From NCBI GenBank assembly GCA_942493375.1, contig OW818698.1, positions 6,634,001 to 6,698,000 on the forward strand: DNA of 64,000 bases, read 5' to 3'. The DNA is from G942493375 sp942493375. GTDB taxonomy: Bacteria > Armatimonadota > UBA5829. Numbering within the stretch: the first letter of the stretch is position 1; each line of letters starts with the position of its first letter. Positions 16,130-24,257 of this stretch are shown here, in pieces. The notes beneath the pieces are model-generated. The model did not search any database, was not told the DNA's origin, and worked only from the letters and a program-made list of their open reading frames with translations. The translations under genes were made by a program, and so were the position numbers.

Positions 16130-18769
16130 CTATCCTACTACAATATTAACTAACTTCCCTTTTACTATGATCATCTTGCGGATGGTTTTACCGGATATTT
16201 CTGATTTGATTTTGGCATTCTCCATGACTATCAGCTTCATAGCTTCTTCGTCTGAATCTGCCGGGATAACCAGTTTCTCTCTGATCTTGCCGTTGATCTG
16301 GATGACGATCTCTACTTCGTCAGCCTTTGCGACTTCGGAGTCATAACTTGGCCAAGTCTCATCGATTGTGAATCCGGTCTTGTTCAATTCCTCCCAGAGC
16401 TCATCAGCTATGTGTGGAGTCATTGGAGCCAGCAGCAGGACCAGCATCTCAACAGCTTCGCTCATGCAAGCAGAGGCTTTCCCCTGAAGAGTATTGGAGA
16501 ACGACTGCATCTCATTGACCATCTCCATCAGAGCAGCAACTGCTGTGTTGAAAGCGAACTTGTCTATATCATCACCAACTTTGCGGATGGTCTGGTGGAC
16601 TTTACGGCGGAGTGCCTTAGCAGCAGGATTTGATGCTGCTTCTTCAGCTGCGGATGCACTCCAGTTGGCATTGTAGACTTCTGCATGTTCCAGAACAGCT
16701 CTCCAGACTCTGCTCAAGAATCTGAAAGCTCCGTTCATACCGTCTTCACTCCATTGAATAGCGTCTTCAAATGGAGCAACGAACAGTTCGTATATTCTCA
16801 GGGAGTCAGCGCCGAACTTCTCTGCCATTACATCCGGAGTGACTACGTTTCGCTTCGACTTACTCATCTTGGTGAACTTCCAGATGATCTTGTCGGCGTC
16901 GTATTTTTCAACTTCCTCAGGGAAGAGTGGGATCAAATCGCGATCTTCGGGTGTATCCCCATCAGGATCGTAATCCTCACCCATCTCCATTGTGCGATGA
17001 GGAGTGTTGGCCAGCACCATTCCCTGGTTCATCAGCTTCTGGAATGGCTCAATAAATGGCACCATACCGGCGTCGTGAAGAACTTTGGTCCAGAACCTTG
17101 CGTAGAGCAGGTGCATGACTGCATGCTCAGCTCCACCGACGTATAGATCAACCGGCAGCCAGTAAGCAGCCTGGTCCAGGTCAAATGCTGCAGTGTCCAA
17201 ATTTGGACTGACAAACCGCAGGAAATACCAGCTTGAACAGGCGAACCCACCCATGGTATCGGTCTCGCGCTTTGCAGGACCACCACAAGTGGGGCATGTC
17301 ACATTGACATACTCCGGTATCAAGGCTAAAGGAGACTCCCCAGTGCCACTTGGAACATAATTGTCTACATCCGGAAGTAACACAGGCAGCTGATCTTCAG
17401 GAACAAGCTGTTCTCCGCAGATTTCGCAGTGAATCATTGGTATGGGAGCGCCCCAATATCTCTGTCTGCTGATCAGCCAGTCTCTCAGCTTGAAATTGAC
17501 CCGGAAACGGCCCTTTGCGATGGATTCAAGCCACTCGGTAACTTTTTTCTTTGCACAGTCACCAGGTGTTCCTGTGAACTCACCAGAATTGAACATCTCT
17601 CCATATTCAGGATGGAAAGTCAACCCGCCCCAGTCCTCGGTCTCATCAACTACATAGTCTGCAGGAGCGTTGGGATTCTTGATGACCGGAACAATGGGGA
17701 TACCGAACTTTTTGGCAAACGCAAAGTCGCGCTCATCGTGTGCCGGAACAGCCATAATAGCCCCGGTTCCATAACCCATCATTACATAATCTGCGATCCA
17801 TATAGGTGTCTTGTTACCATTGACAGGATTTATCGCGTAGGCACCGGTGAAGACTCCGGTTTTCTCTTTGTCTGTCGATTGGCGTTCAATTGCGCTCTGG
17901 CGCTGTGCTGATTTTGCATATTCACGCACTTCGGCCAGTTTCTCCGGGCTAGTCAGCTTCTCCACTATCGCATGCTCAGGGGCCAAAACCATGAATGTCG
18001 CACCCCAGAGAGTATCAGGCCGTGTGGTATATACAACCAAGGGATCTCCCTGCTCGGTTGTGAACGTAACTTCAGCACCTTCGCTCCGTCCGATCCAGTT
18101 CTTCTGCATCAGTTTAATGGAATCCGGCCAGTCAATGGTATCCAGATCGTCAATAAGTCTGTCTGCATATTCGGTTATCTTGAAGAACCACTGGGGAAGG
18201 TCTTTTTTCTCGATATTTGAGTCGCAGCGCCAGCACTTACCGTCTTTGACTTCCTCGTTTGCCAGAACCGTGGAACAAGATGGGCACCAGTTTGCAGGAG
18301 CAAGTGATCTGTAAGCCAGACCACGCTTGTACAGCAACTGGAAGATCCACTGGGTCCACTTATAATAGTCCGGTTCGCTGGAGTTAACCTCGCGCGTCCA
18401 GTCGTATCCGATCCCAATCAAATCCATCTGACGCTTATATGTAGCGACATATTCCGGAACGGTTTTCTTGGGGTGGCTGTGCTTTTTAATTGCCTCATTT
18501 TCAGCAGGCAAGCCGAATGCGTCCCATCCCATAGGATGAAGCACATTGAAGCCGTTCATCCGCTTATACCGGCATTCGACATCGGTAGGAATGTAGTTAC
18601 GGCAGTGACCCACACTTAATCCCGCGCCGCTGGGGTAGGGGAAGAAGTCCAACCCATAAAACTTGGGCTTATCGGTGTCATTGGAAGTGCGGAACAGGTC
18701 CACTTCTTTCCACTTTGCCTGCCATTTGCGCTCTACATCGGTGAATTCATATTTACGTTTTTCAGCCAT
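16130..18769 (-). CDS. leuS: leucyl-tRNA synthetase
   Basis: It charges tRNA-Leu with leucine. This is a class I synthetase with an HIGH-type motif written SVGH (PYPSGAGLSVGHCRNY), Zn-binding Cys clusters (WCPSCSTVL, HCEICG, CPTCGG), a CP1 editing domain, the KMSKS loop (KMSKSKRNVV) and an anticodon-binding tail. The length of about 879 residues is normal. The start at MAEKRKYEF is supported by AAGGGG about 8 bases upstream and by the typical family N-terminus; an earlier in-frame start would fall in the leader. A consensus promoter and a leader hairpin lie just upstream. Confidence 0.97.
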   Translation of the reverse strand: MAEKRKYEFTDVERKWQAKWKEVDLFRTSNDTDKPKFYGLDFFPYPSGAGLSVGHCRNYIPTDVECRYKRMNGFNVLHPMGWDAFGLPAENEAIKKHSHPKKTVPEYVATYKRQMDLIGIGYDWTREVNSSEPDYYKWTQWIFQLLYKRGLAYRSLAPANWCPSCSTVLANEEVKDGKCWRCDSNIEKKDLPQWFFKITEYADRLIDDLDTIDWPDSIKLMQKNWIGRSEGAEVTFTTEQGDPLVVYTTRPDTLWGATFMVLAPEHAIVEKLTSPEKLAEVREYAKSAQRQSAIERQSTDKEKTGVFTGAYAINPVNGNKTPIWIADYVMMGYGTGAIMAVPAHDERDFAFAKKFGIPIVPVIKNPNAPADYVVDETEDWGGLTFHPEYGEMFNSGEFTGTPGDCAKKKVTEWLESIAKGRFRVNFKLRDWLISRQRYWGAPIPMIHCEICGEQLVPEDQLPVLLPDVDNYVPSGTGESPLALIPEYVNVTCPTCGGPAKRETDTMGGFACSSWYFLRFVSPNLDTAAFDLDQAAYWLPVDLYVGGAEHAVMHLLYARFWTKVLHDAGMVPFIEPFQKLMNQGMVLANTPHRTMEMGEDYDPDGDTPEDRDLIPLFPEEVEKYDADKIIWKFTKMSKSKRNVVTPDVMAEKFGADSLRIYELFVAPFEDAIQWSEDGMNGAFRFLSRVWRAVLEHAEVYNANWSASAAEEAASNPAAKALRRKVHQTIRKVGDDIDKFAFNTAVAALMEMVNEMQSFSNTLQGKASACMSEAVEMLVLLLAPMTPHIADELWEELNKTGFTIDETWPSYDSEVAKADEVEIVIQINGKIREKLVIPADSDEEAMKLIVMENAKIKSEISGKTIRKMIIVKGKLVNIVVG

Positions 18770-18789
18770 CAAGAACCCCTTATACAAAC

Positions 18790-18822
18790 CAACGGAACAA
18801 GCCAATGCGGCTGGTTCCGTTG
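18790..18822 (-). promoter_or_regulatory. leuS leader hairpin
   Basis: A stem of 9 plus 4 bp with one mismatch (AACGGAAC...GTTCCGTT core, five-base loop GCATT on the minus strand) lies inside the roughly 75-base 5' leader between the promoter and the start codon. No T-box sequence or poly-U run is present, so it is not an obvious T-box or attenuator. Feedback at translation or RNA stability is possible. Confidence 0.55.
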
Positions 18823-18851
18823 TACAAAATCACAACAGTATTATCGTTTTG

Positions 18852-18880
18852 ATTATATCCCCAGAGGAAGAGAGTGTCAA
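18852..18880 (-). promoter_or_regulatory. consensus sigma-70 promoter of leuS
   Basis: On the minus strand TTGACA is followed by exactly 17 bases and then TATAAT, a perfect match to the housekeeping consensus. The predicted start of transcription is near 18845, giving a 5' leader of about 75 bases. Confidence 0.88.
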
Positions 18881-18899
18881 CGCGAGGGGAAGGGAGAGA

Positions 18900-18927
18900 C
18901 TTCAGACTTCGGGCTTCAGGCTTCAGG
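18900..18927. repeat. four tandem CTTCAGG-type heptamers
   Basis: CTTCAGA, CTTCGGG, CTTCAGG and CTTCAGG stand in direct tandem just upstream of the leuS promoter. Short heptamer arrays of this kind mutate by replication slippage. Confidence 0.7.
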
Positions 18928-18976
18928 AATTCATATCAGATAGCCTTGCGGTATCTACCGAATATTTGTAATACTA

Positions 18977-19014
18977 TACCATGCAAACGATTATGAATAA
19001 TCGTTTGCATGGTA
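18977..19014 (-). terminator. perfect 17-bp hairpin overlapping the CPCC gene stop
   Basis: Two perfectly complementary 17-base arms surround a four-base loop (TGAA on the plus strand). The hairpin contains the last codons and the TAA of the CPCC-motif gene. The T-tract after it is weak, so it may block exonucleases as much as end transcription. Confidence 0.6.
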
Positions 19015-19554
19015 ATATTTGTTGCTTGGCATTTCTTCCTTATACTTTACACTTGCGAGGTCACAGGCACCATGAAGTTTGAAATTTGCTTTACCTTCTT
19101 GTAGTGTCATATGGTTAGGACCACTGTAGATATCCTGGTCTACTCCAGTATATTCCCACCGGCATACACGGCATATAGCGAAATCATACGGTGGGGTTAG
19201 AGTGAGGTAACCACAGCAGGGGCATGCAAATAGTTTTTCGACTTTGCCTTCAACTAAGACTTCCTCTCCAAACAACCCTTTCATTTCAGATGCGATGAAT
19301 TCGTTTTTCACACCACGATATGGATCCATTAAGGATAACAATATTAAGTGATCATAAATTGGATTTACGAAATCTGTAGGTTCAGCTTCTGAAATGATTG
19401 CTTCCTGGAGTTCAACTGGCAGTTTCTGAAAATCAGGATCGGATACTTCAATAGTCCAATAATCTAGGATCTCTGCTTCACGTTCATCTATAGAAAGAAG
19501 AGATAGTTTTCTTTCTGCTATCAATCTCAATGCTTGCGCGCGTTCCAATATCAT
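18991..19554 (-). CDS. cysteine-rich CPCC-domain protein
   Basis: The C-terminal half matches the small CPCC family: CPCCGYLTL, then ICRVCRWEYTG, then SGPNHMTLQEGKANFKLHGACD. The Cys pairs presumably bind zinc. The N-terminal 90 residues (LRLIAERKLSLLSIDEREA, DPDFQKLPVELQEAI) resemble no family I can name. Its ATG overlaps the TGA of larA, so it is the last gene of the DUF4091-larA-CPCC operon. The function is unknown; CPCC proteins often sit in accessory or toxin-linked loci, but nothing here shows that role. Confidence 0.75.
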   Translation of the reverse strand: MILERAQALRLIAERKLSLLSIDEREAEILDYWTIEVSDPDFQKLPVELQEAIISEAEPTDFVNPIYDHLILLSLMDPYRGVKNEFIASEMKGLFGEEVLVEGKVEKLFACPCCGYLTLTPPYDFAICRVCRWEYTGVDQDIYSGPNHMTLQEGKANFKLHGACDLASVKYKEEMPSNKYYHANDYS

Positions 19555-20822
19555 ATCCTATTCTCTAACACCGGCAACGCTTCTCCACCTCTGCGCAGAA
19601 TTGCCACCCTGGCTTCTTTTCCTGTGATCTGAAATGCCATTTCCAGAGCCTTTTGGGGAGTCTTAGCATATAGAAATCCAAGGTGCTCGATGTCTTCTTT
19701 CGGGATTCCGTTGCGCACCATTATTCCTGTGGCTTTTTCCTTTATCAGCCTGCCTACTCTTAAACAGTGGGCAGCAGCTGATAGACTGCTGAGTTTGCCT
19801 GAGTCGACGTCACAGAGAGTCTCTTCCTCTGTGGTATATCCTCGTTCAAGGATTTGAGGGTGACTTTTAGCGACTCCTTCGGGGCAGGGGGTTACTATGA
19901 TGACTACTCCGCCGTCTTTGACCATTAAGTCTGCTGCGTATAGAGCCTTGGCTGCCTGCCAGAGTTCGATATCCTTTGGAAACGAATCAGCGATTACTAT
20001 GTCGGCTTTCTCAGGCAATTTCACGCCGAAGACCTCTCTGGAAAGCTTGCATCCTTCTCTGTGGGCCTTAACGTAATCACCTGCGAATACGCCAACCAGG
20101 CTTCCCTGAGGATCGCAGACTGCGTTTACTATGAATTTAAGCTTACACTGGGAAGCTGCATAGTCCATTTCAGCACGTATCGGGTTCTCTTCGAATCCCA
20201 GCATCTTTTCGCCTTGTTCAAGACTCCCCATCCAGTGGGTCTTGGCAATAGCAGATGCTCCGCATATACCAGGGAGGATGATCTTTGCCCCTCCGGAAAA
20301 ACCTGCTATCCTGTGCGGGACTATCTGCCCCAGACCAATCACCATGTCTGCTTCCATTACTGCGCTGTTCACAGTCAGGTGAAATCCGGTTTCAGTGGTT
20401 CCAAGATCGGTAAGTCTTTCTAGATTCTTATATTCATGTTGAATAATCGGGATCCGGTCAATGATAGCCTGCCCAAAACGTGTCAGAGTTTCTTCTGCAG
20501 TCATTGGCCTGTGAGTGCCCAATGCAACCAGAATGCGAATGCTGTTGACCCCAGCATCGTGCAGAATCTGCTCAAATATCGGGATGATCACATCGACAGG
20601 CGTCTGCCGGGTATAATCATCCGATATTATTAAGGCTGATTTACAACCCTTTGCCAGTTCATCGAGTCTGGGAGAACCTATCGGGTTTTCAACAGCTTCA
20701 ATGATACAAGCTTGAATATCTGGAACTGGTGAATATTCAACAGGTTCAAAGACTCCAAGCAGGTTAGATTCCGGGACGTCTACCGGGCTGAATGCATCTC
20801 CGTACGGGAATCCTACTCTCAA
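19551..20822 (-). CDS. larA: LarA-family nickel-pincer racemase/epimerase
   Basis: Lactate racemase family, using the Ni-pincer cofactor for hydride-transfer racemisation of an alpha-hydroxy acid. Key residues keep the L. plantarum spacing with an offset of four: H104 (LGTHRP), H170 (VPHRIAG), K180, the cofactor-attachment Lys (SGGAK), and H196, the nickel ligand (AKTHW). DDYTRQTP supplies the carboxylate-binding Arg. Length 423 is normal. The start is TTG with AAGG 6 bases upstream, overlapping the DUF4091 gene's TGA. Being in a glycosidase operon, its substrate may be a sugar acid rather than lactate; that is inference. Confidence 0.9.
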   Translation of the reverse strand: MRVGFPYGDAFSPVDVPESNLLGVFEPVEYSPVPDIQACIIEAVENPIGSPRLDELAKGCKSALIISDDYTRQTPVDVIIPIFEQILHDAGVNSIRILVALGTHRPMTAEETLTRFGQAIIDRIPIIQHEYKNLERLTDLGTTETGFHLTVNSAVMEADMVIGLGQIVPHRIAGFSGGAKIILPGICGASAIAKTHWMGSLEQGEKMLGFEENPIRAEMDYAASQCKLKFIVNAVCDPQGSLVGVFAGDYVKAHREGCKLSREVFGVKLPEKADIVIADSFPKDIELWQAAKALYAADLMVKDGGVVIIVTPCPEGVAKSHPQILERGYTTEEETLCDVDSGKLSSLSAAAHCLRVGRLIKEKATGIMVRNGIPKEDIEHLGFLYAKTPQKALEMAFQITGKEARVAILRRGGEALPVLENRI

Positions 20823-22372
20823 AGTGGACCTTCCTCGGAGCTGTGTCTGCTGTGCGATGCTATCGGAATCAACAACCGTCGGGCTATCTCAATATCGCCA
20901 GTGGATTTTGTTGTCCCGTTGACGTCTCTACAGGCTAAGGAAAGCGCCTGCTGGTAATCGATCATTTCTTCGGTTGAACTGATCCTCCTGAGCGCAATCA
21001 TCGCCAGTTCGTAGTCCTGGATACCTTCCAGCAGCTGCAGCCAGCGCATACTTATAATGGGGCCATCTTCAGATGGGTAGATCAAGAAGTTTTCTTTTCC
21101 ACCTACTTCATCCCCTATGTTTGGGTCAGGCCAGTCACCATATGAGAATAATGACAGACCATCGCAAGCGATCTGAGCAGCCAGGAACGGCAGCATGCGC
21201 GTTTCCACAAGCGGAGAATGGACAAACATGCCCGGGGATTCCGGTATACCTTCAATATGACAGAGTTTTAGCTCGGAATCCGGAAGCGAATCATCTATAT
21301 CGCCCTTGCCACCGAGGATTGAAGCTATTTCTTTGATGTTGCTCTCAACTTCATCATCTTCAACGACACCGTTGTCATCAAACTTCAGAGCAGTAGACAC
21401 ATGTTCCGCCCGCAGCAGACTGACACTGTCTGAGTGTTCGATGTTTAGTATCTTAAACTCCGGAGTGTTTGTCCGGATATAATCGGCGGTTAATGCAGCT
21501 CGCATGTTAGATTTTTCGGAGATCACGACATATATAGGCAGTGAAATGGAAGCGCGACCGATGTCGGTTGAAATAGCCTTCAGCGTGGCAACCAGTTTGC
21601 CATCCGGATCGATATCACCCTCAGATGATTCTACAAGGTTATATAGATAGACATAATCACCCATTCCTGCCTGATGATACACTGCCAGGAACTTCTTGAA
21701 GAGTGAAAGGTCAGCTTTATCATCTACAGAGTCCAGCTTGACCAATTCATAGGGCGTTGTAACTGGTATGGCCCTTTGACCGATCGCTGTCAAGGTCTGT
21801 GCGTATAGAGACATGAGCTCGAAATGCTTGTCAGACCACATTTCGCAATTGTGCGCTTGTGCTACTTTTTGGGGGTCGAGTGTTGCATTCAGGCTGAACT
21901 CCCCATCACTATGTTCGGGAATAACTACATCCGCAACTTCAACAAGAATGTCTTTACGAGCTAACTCGATTTCATCTGAATATACCTTTACTACACCTTG
22001 ATAAACTCCCGCAGGGATTTCAAGAGGAACATCGATGCTAATCACTACAGCAGAAGATACATTGATTGTGAAGCTGTCACAGTTGACCAGCTTATCGCTT
22101 ACCGGTCCCTGTCCTGCAATATTCGTCGATGCTACCAGTCTGCAGCAAATTCCGGTGGACGGTATGTGGAATTTGCCTCTGACTAGATTTGAGACTTCAA
22201 TCCGGCATCTTTCTAGCGTTTCGGGTGAAGTCAATACAGCTGTAACTGACACGCGAGCTTGTCGGCACGATAGAGCCTGTAGACTAACATCGGGGATATC
22301 GGGTGGTTTTATCCCAGGCGCAGGTGGTCTTATGAGAGCTTGCCATGAATGAATATGAACTTGCGACAACAT
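20819..22372 (-). CDS. GH123-like/DUF4091 domain protein
   Basis: About 517 residues without a signal peptide. An N-terminal beta-sandwich (IPAGVYQGVVKVYSDE) precedes a degenerate barrel, and the C-terminal signature ISMRWLQLLEGIQDYELAMIALRRI corresponds to the RLEWLREGIEDYEYL-type motif of DUF4091, the family related to GH123 beta-N-acetylgalactosaminidases. The catalytic Asp-Glu pair expected in GH123 is not obvious, so activity is uncertain. The start at MLSQVHIHS is supported by AAGGA 9 bases upstream. It is translationally coupled to larA. Confidence 0.7.
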   Translation of the reverse strand: MLSQVHIHSWQALIRPPAPGIKPPDIPDVSLQALSCRQARVSVTAVLTSPETLERCRIEVSNLVRGKFHIPSTGICCRLVASTNIAGQGPVSDKLVNCDSFTINVSSAVVISIDVPLEIPAGVYQGVVKVYSDEIELARKDILVEVADVVIPEHSDGEFSLNATLDPQKVAQAHNCEMWSDKHFELMSLYAQTLTAIGQRAIPVTTPYELVKLDSVDDKADLSLFKKFLAVYHQAGMGDYVYLYNLVESSEGDIDPDGKLVATLKAISTDIGRASISLPIYVVISEKSNMRAALTADYIRTNTPEFKILNIEHSDSVSLLRAEHVSTALKFDDNGVVEDDEVESNIKEIASILGGKGDIDDSLPDSELKLCHIEGIPESPGMFVHSPLVETRMLPFLAAQIACDGLSLFSYGDWPDPNIGDEVGGKENFLIYPSEDGPIISMRWLQLLEGIQDYELAMIALRRISSTEEMIDYQQALSLACRDVNGTTKSTGDIEIARRLLIPIASHSRHSSEEGPL

Positions 22373-22524
22373 GTTGTCTGTCCTTTCAAAGATAAATCTA
22401 CTGACTATATTCTGCTTTATACTAATACGCATGTCAATAGATAGTAGTTCGCTGTTGGATATACATCAACATTGAACTTTAGGAAAGGCTAATAATATAT
22501 AGCATAATGCTCATGGTGGCTAAA

Positions 22525-23265
22525 TTAATACCTTGAAAGCTGTGATGCTGCGGATTCATCCAGAATCCATAATGCATCACGGCTGTTCTGTGTTACTATT
22601 CTAGCGGGGAGAATGATTTCCGGATCATCACTACCTATACATTTGACCACTGCTGAGGCTTTGTGTGCACCGGTGACCAGGAATATTGTTTTACGTGCAA
22701 AACGCAGTGTAGGGAGTGTCAGTGTTAATCTAAGGGCTGCCAGCGATTCTACCCAACATGCTGCTGCATACTTTGTTTTCTCATCAAGAACATCTGAGCC
22801 CGGGAACAACGATGCCGTATGCCCATCCGTACCTACACCGAGTATGGCAAGGTTCAAGCATGGAGGTTCACCTAAAACTGCAATCAACTCGTTTTGATAC
22901 TCTGTGGCAGCTTTAGTGTGATGCAAGTGGACAGCAAATGCGTGGACATTTGCACTTGGTATGGGAACATTGGCAAGCAGTATCTGATTAAGAGTTCGAT
23001 AATTGCTGTCTTTATGATCGTGCGGTACGTGCCTTTCATCTGTCTGGAAAATGTGTGTTTTGCTCCAAGGAACCAATGACGCATATTCCGGACTTGCCAG
23101 TTTCTCCAACATATCAGCCGGAGTGACACCGCCAGGTAACGCCACAGCGAAGAAATCATTTTCAGCTACAGATGAGACAGCCTGACCTACAAACCGCTCA
23201 GCCGCTTCGGCGCATGCCTCATCAGCCGTAGTTAGTACCAGTGTATTACATATAGTTTTCAGCAT
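22525..23265 (-). CDS. pgl: 6-phosphogluconolactonase
   Basis: It hydrolyses 6-phosphogluconolactone, the second step of the oxidative pentose phosphate pathway. The 246-residue protein shows the glucosamine-6-phosphate-isomerase-like motifs ALPGGVTP, FQTDERHVPHDHKDSNYR and LGVGTDGHTASLFPGS. It is the last gene of redoxin-zwf-opcA-pgl, with one base between the opcA stop and its ATG. The closest alternative, NagB, is excluded by the DERHVP and DGHTASLFPG signatures. Confidence 0.95.
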   Translation of the reverse strand: MLKTICNTLVLTTADEACAEAAERFVGQAVSSVAENDFFAVALPGGVTPADMLEKLASPEYASLVPWSKTHIFQTDERHVPHDHKDSNYRTLNQILLANVPIPSANVHAFAVHLHHTKAATEYQNELIAVLGEPPCLNLAILGVGTDGHTASLFPGSDVLDEKTKYAAACWVESLAALRLTLTLPTLRFARKTIFLVTGAHKASAVVKCIGSDDPEIILPARIVTQNSRDALWILDESAASQLSRY

Positions 23266-23266
23266 T

Positions 23267-24256
23267 TCATGAACTCTCGATTAATCCGATTTTGACTGCC
23301 AATTTAACTATTGCAGAGTATCTATGCAGCATAACTTCATCACCGATCTCACGGGAAAGCAGAAGCCCATCGGGTGGAATTGGTTCAGGTGATACAGACT
23401 GCAGAAAATCCTCAGGACAGGATGTTATACGCAACCTGTCAGACTCTTGTTCAACAATAATCTCCCGCATTCCTCTTTCTCCCGAGAACTTGAGTGCTAA
23501 TGATTTGACACTGGAACACGGACTAGTGAATCCAAGAGTAAGAGGGACTGTTTTATCGCCAATGTGCAGATACAGCTGGACGTTTTCTGATTGCTTTACA
23601 AGTGTTGCATCAGGATCAATACAATCAGCTATCCACGCTGCCAGTAAACCTGAATTTACTTTCTGGGTATTTGAGCTGTCTTGATCCGTGTTTATGACAA
23701 TTTCTTCCAAGTCGGGAATTGAATTCATTACATCCATGTTATCGAATGCTCGGATTATAGCTTTCATCCATGCATCCAGCCTCAACCAGGTCATGTCGAG
23801 AGTGTTCGTAGATAGAAAGGCATCTGTTGATGTTGTACAGGTATCGATGATGTGTATGTCCGTTACAGAAGAAAGCCATTCAAAGCCGTTACTAGAGCCG
23901 GGCAATACATCATTCCAAGCATACACCGGTAAATCAGGGGCAATTAGCGGAAATACTTGTCCGGGCAGCCTGGCTGGATCAGTATCATATTTGAGGGTAA
24001 CTACTTCGCCACAAAATGTCCTCTTGCCATCAGCAGCTATATTGCAAAAGAGTCTTGAGGCTGGTAGCTCTTCATCTATATCAGGCACGAGTATTATTAT
24101 TCTACCTGGAATTTCCGATGCCACCAGGTTAGCAACTTCAGTATAATATGCCTGTTTTGCAGTCGAACTGGAGATGATTATCAGATTGTAGAGCAAAGTC
24201 CGTACTATCGGTGCATCCGACACTTCCGTATGAGTGTTATCGACGATTGTTGGCAT
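23267..24256 (-). CDS. opcA: glucose-6-phosphate dehydrogenase assembly protein OpcA
   Basis: The 329-residue protein matches OpcA in position and layout: an N-terminal domain with SGRIIIL-like PGRIIILVPD and the DLPVYAW motif near the middle, then a C-terminal nucleotide-fold domain. In cyanobacteria and actinobacteria OpcA is an allosteric activator or assembly factor of Zwf. The single base between zwf and opcA supports co-expression. OpcA sequences diverge strongly, so the call leans partly on context. Confidence 0.82.
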   Translation of the reverse strand: MPTIVDNTHTEVSDAPIVRTLLYNLIIISSSTAKQAYYTEVANLVASEIPGRIIILVPDIDEELPASRLFCNIAADGKRTFCGEVVTLKYDTDPARLPGQVFPLIAPDLPVYAWNDVLPGSSNGFEWLSSVTDIHIIDTCTTSTDAFLSTNTLDMTWLRLDAWMKAIIRAFDNMDVMNSIPDLEEIVINTDQDSSNTQKVNSGLLAAWIADCIDPDATLVKQSENVQLYLHIGDKTVPLTLGFTSPCSSVKSLALKFSGERGMREIIVEQESDRLRITSCPEDFLQSVSPEPIPPDGLLLSREIGDEVMLHRYSAIVKLAVKIGLIESS

Positions 24257-24257
24257 C

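Noticed and set aside
18790..18822. T-box riboswitch upstream of leuS
   Set aside because: The conserved T-box antiterminator sequence and a terminator U-run are both missing, and the leader is too short.
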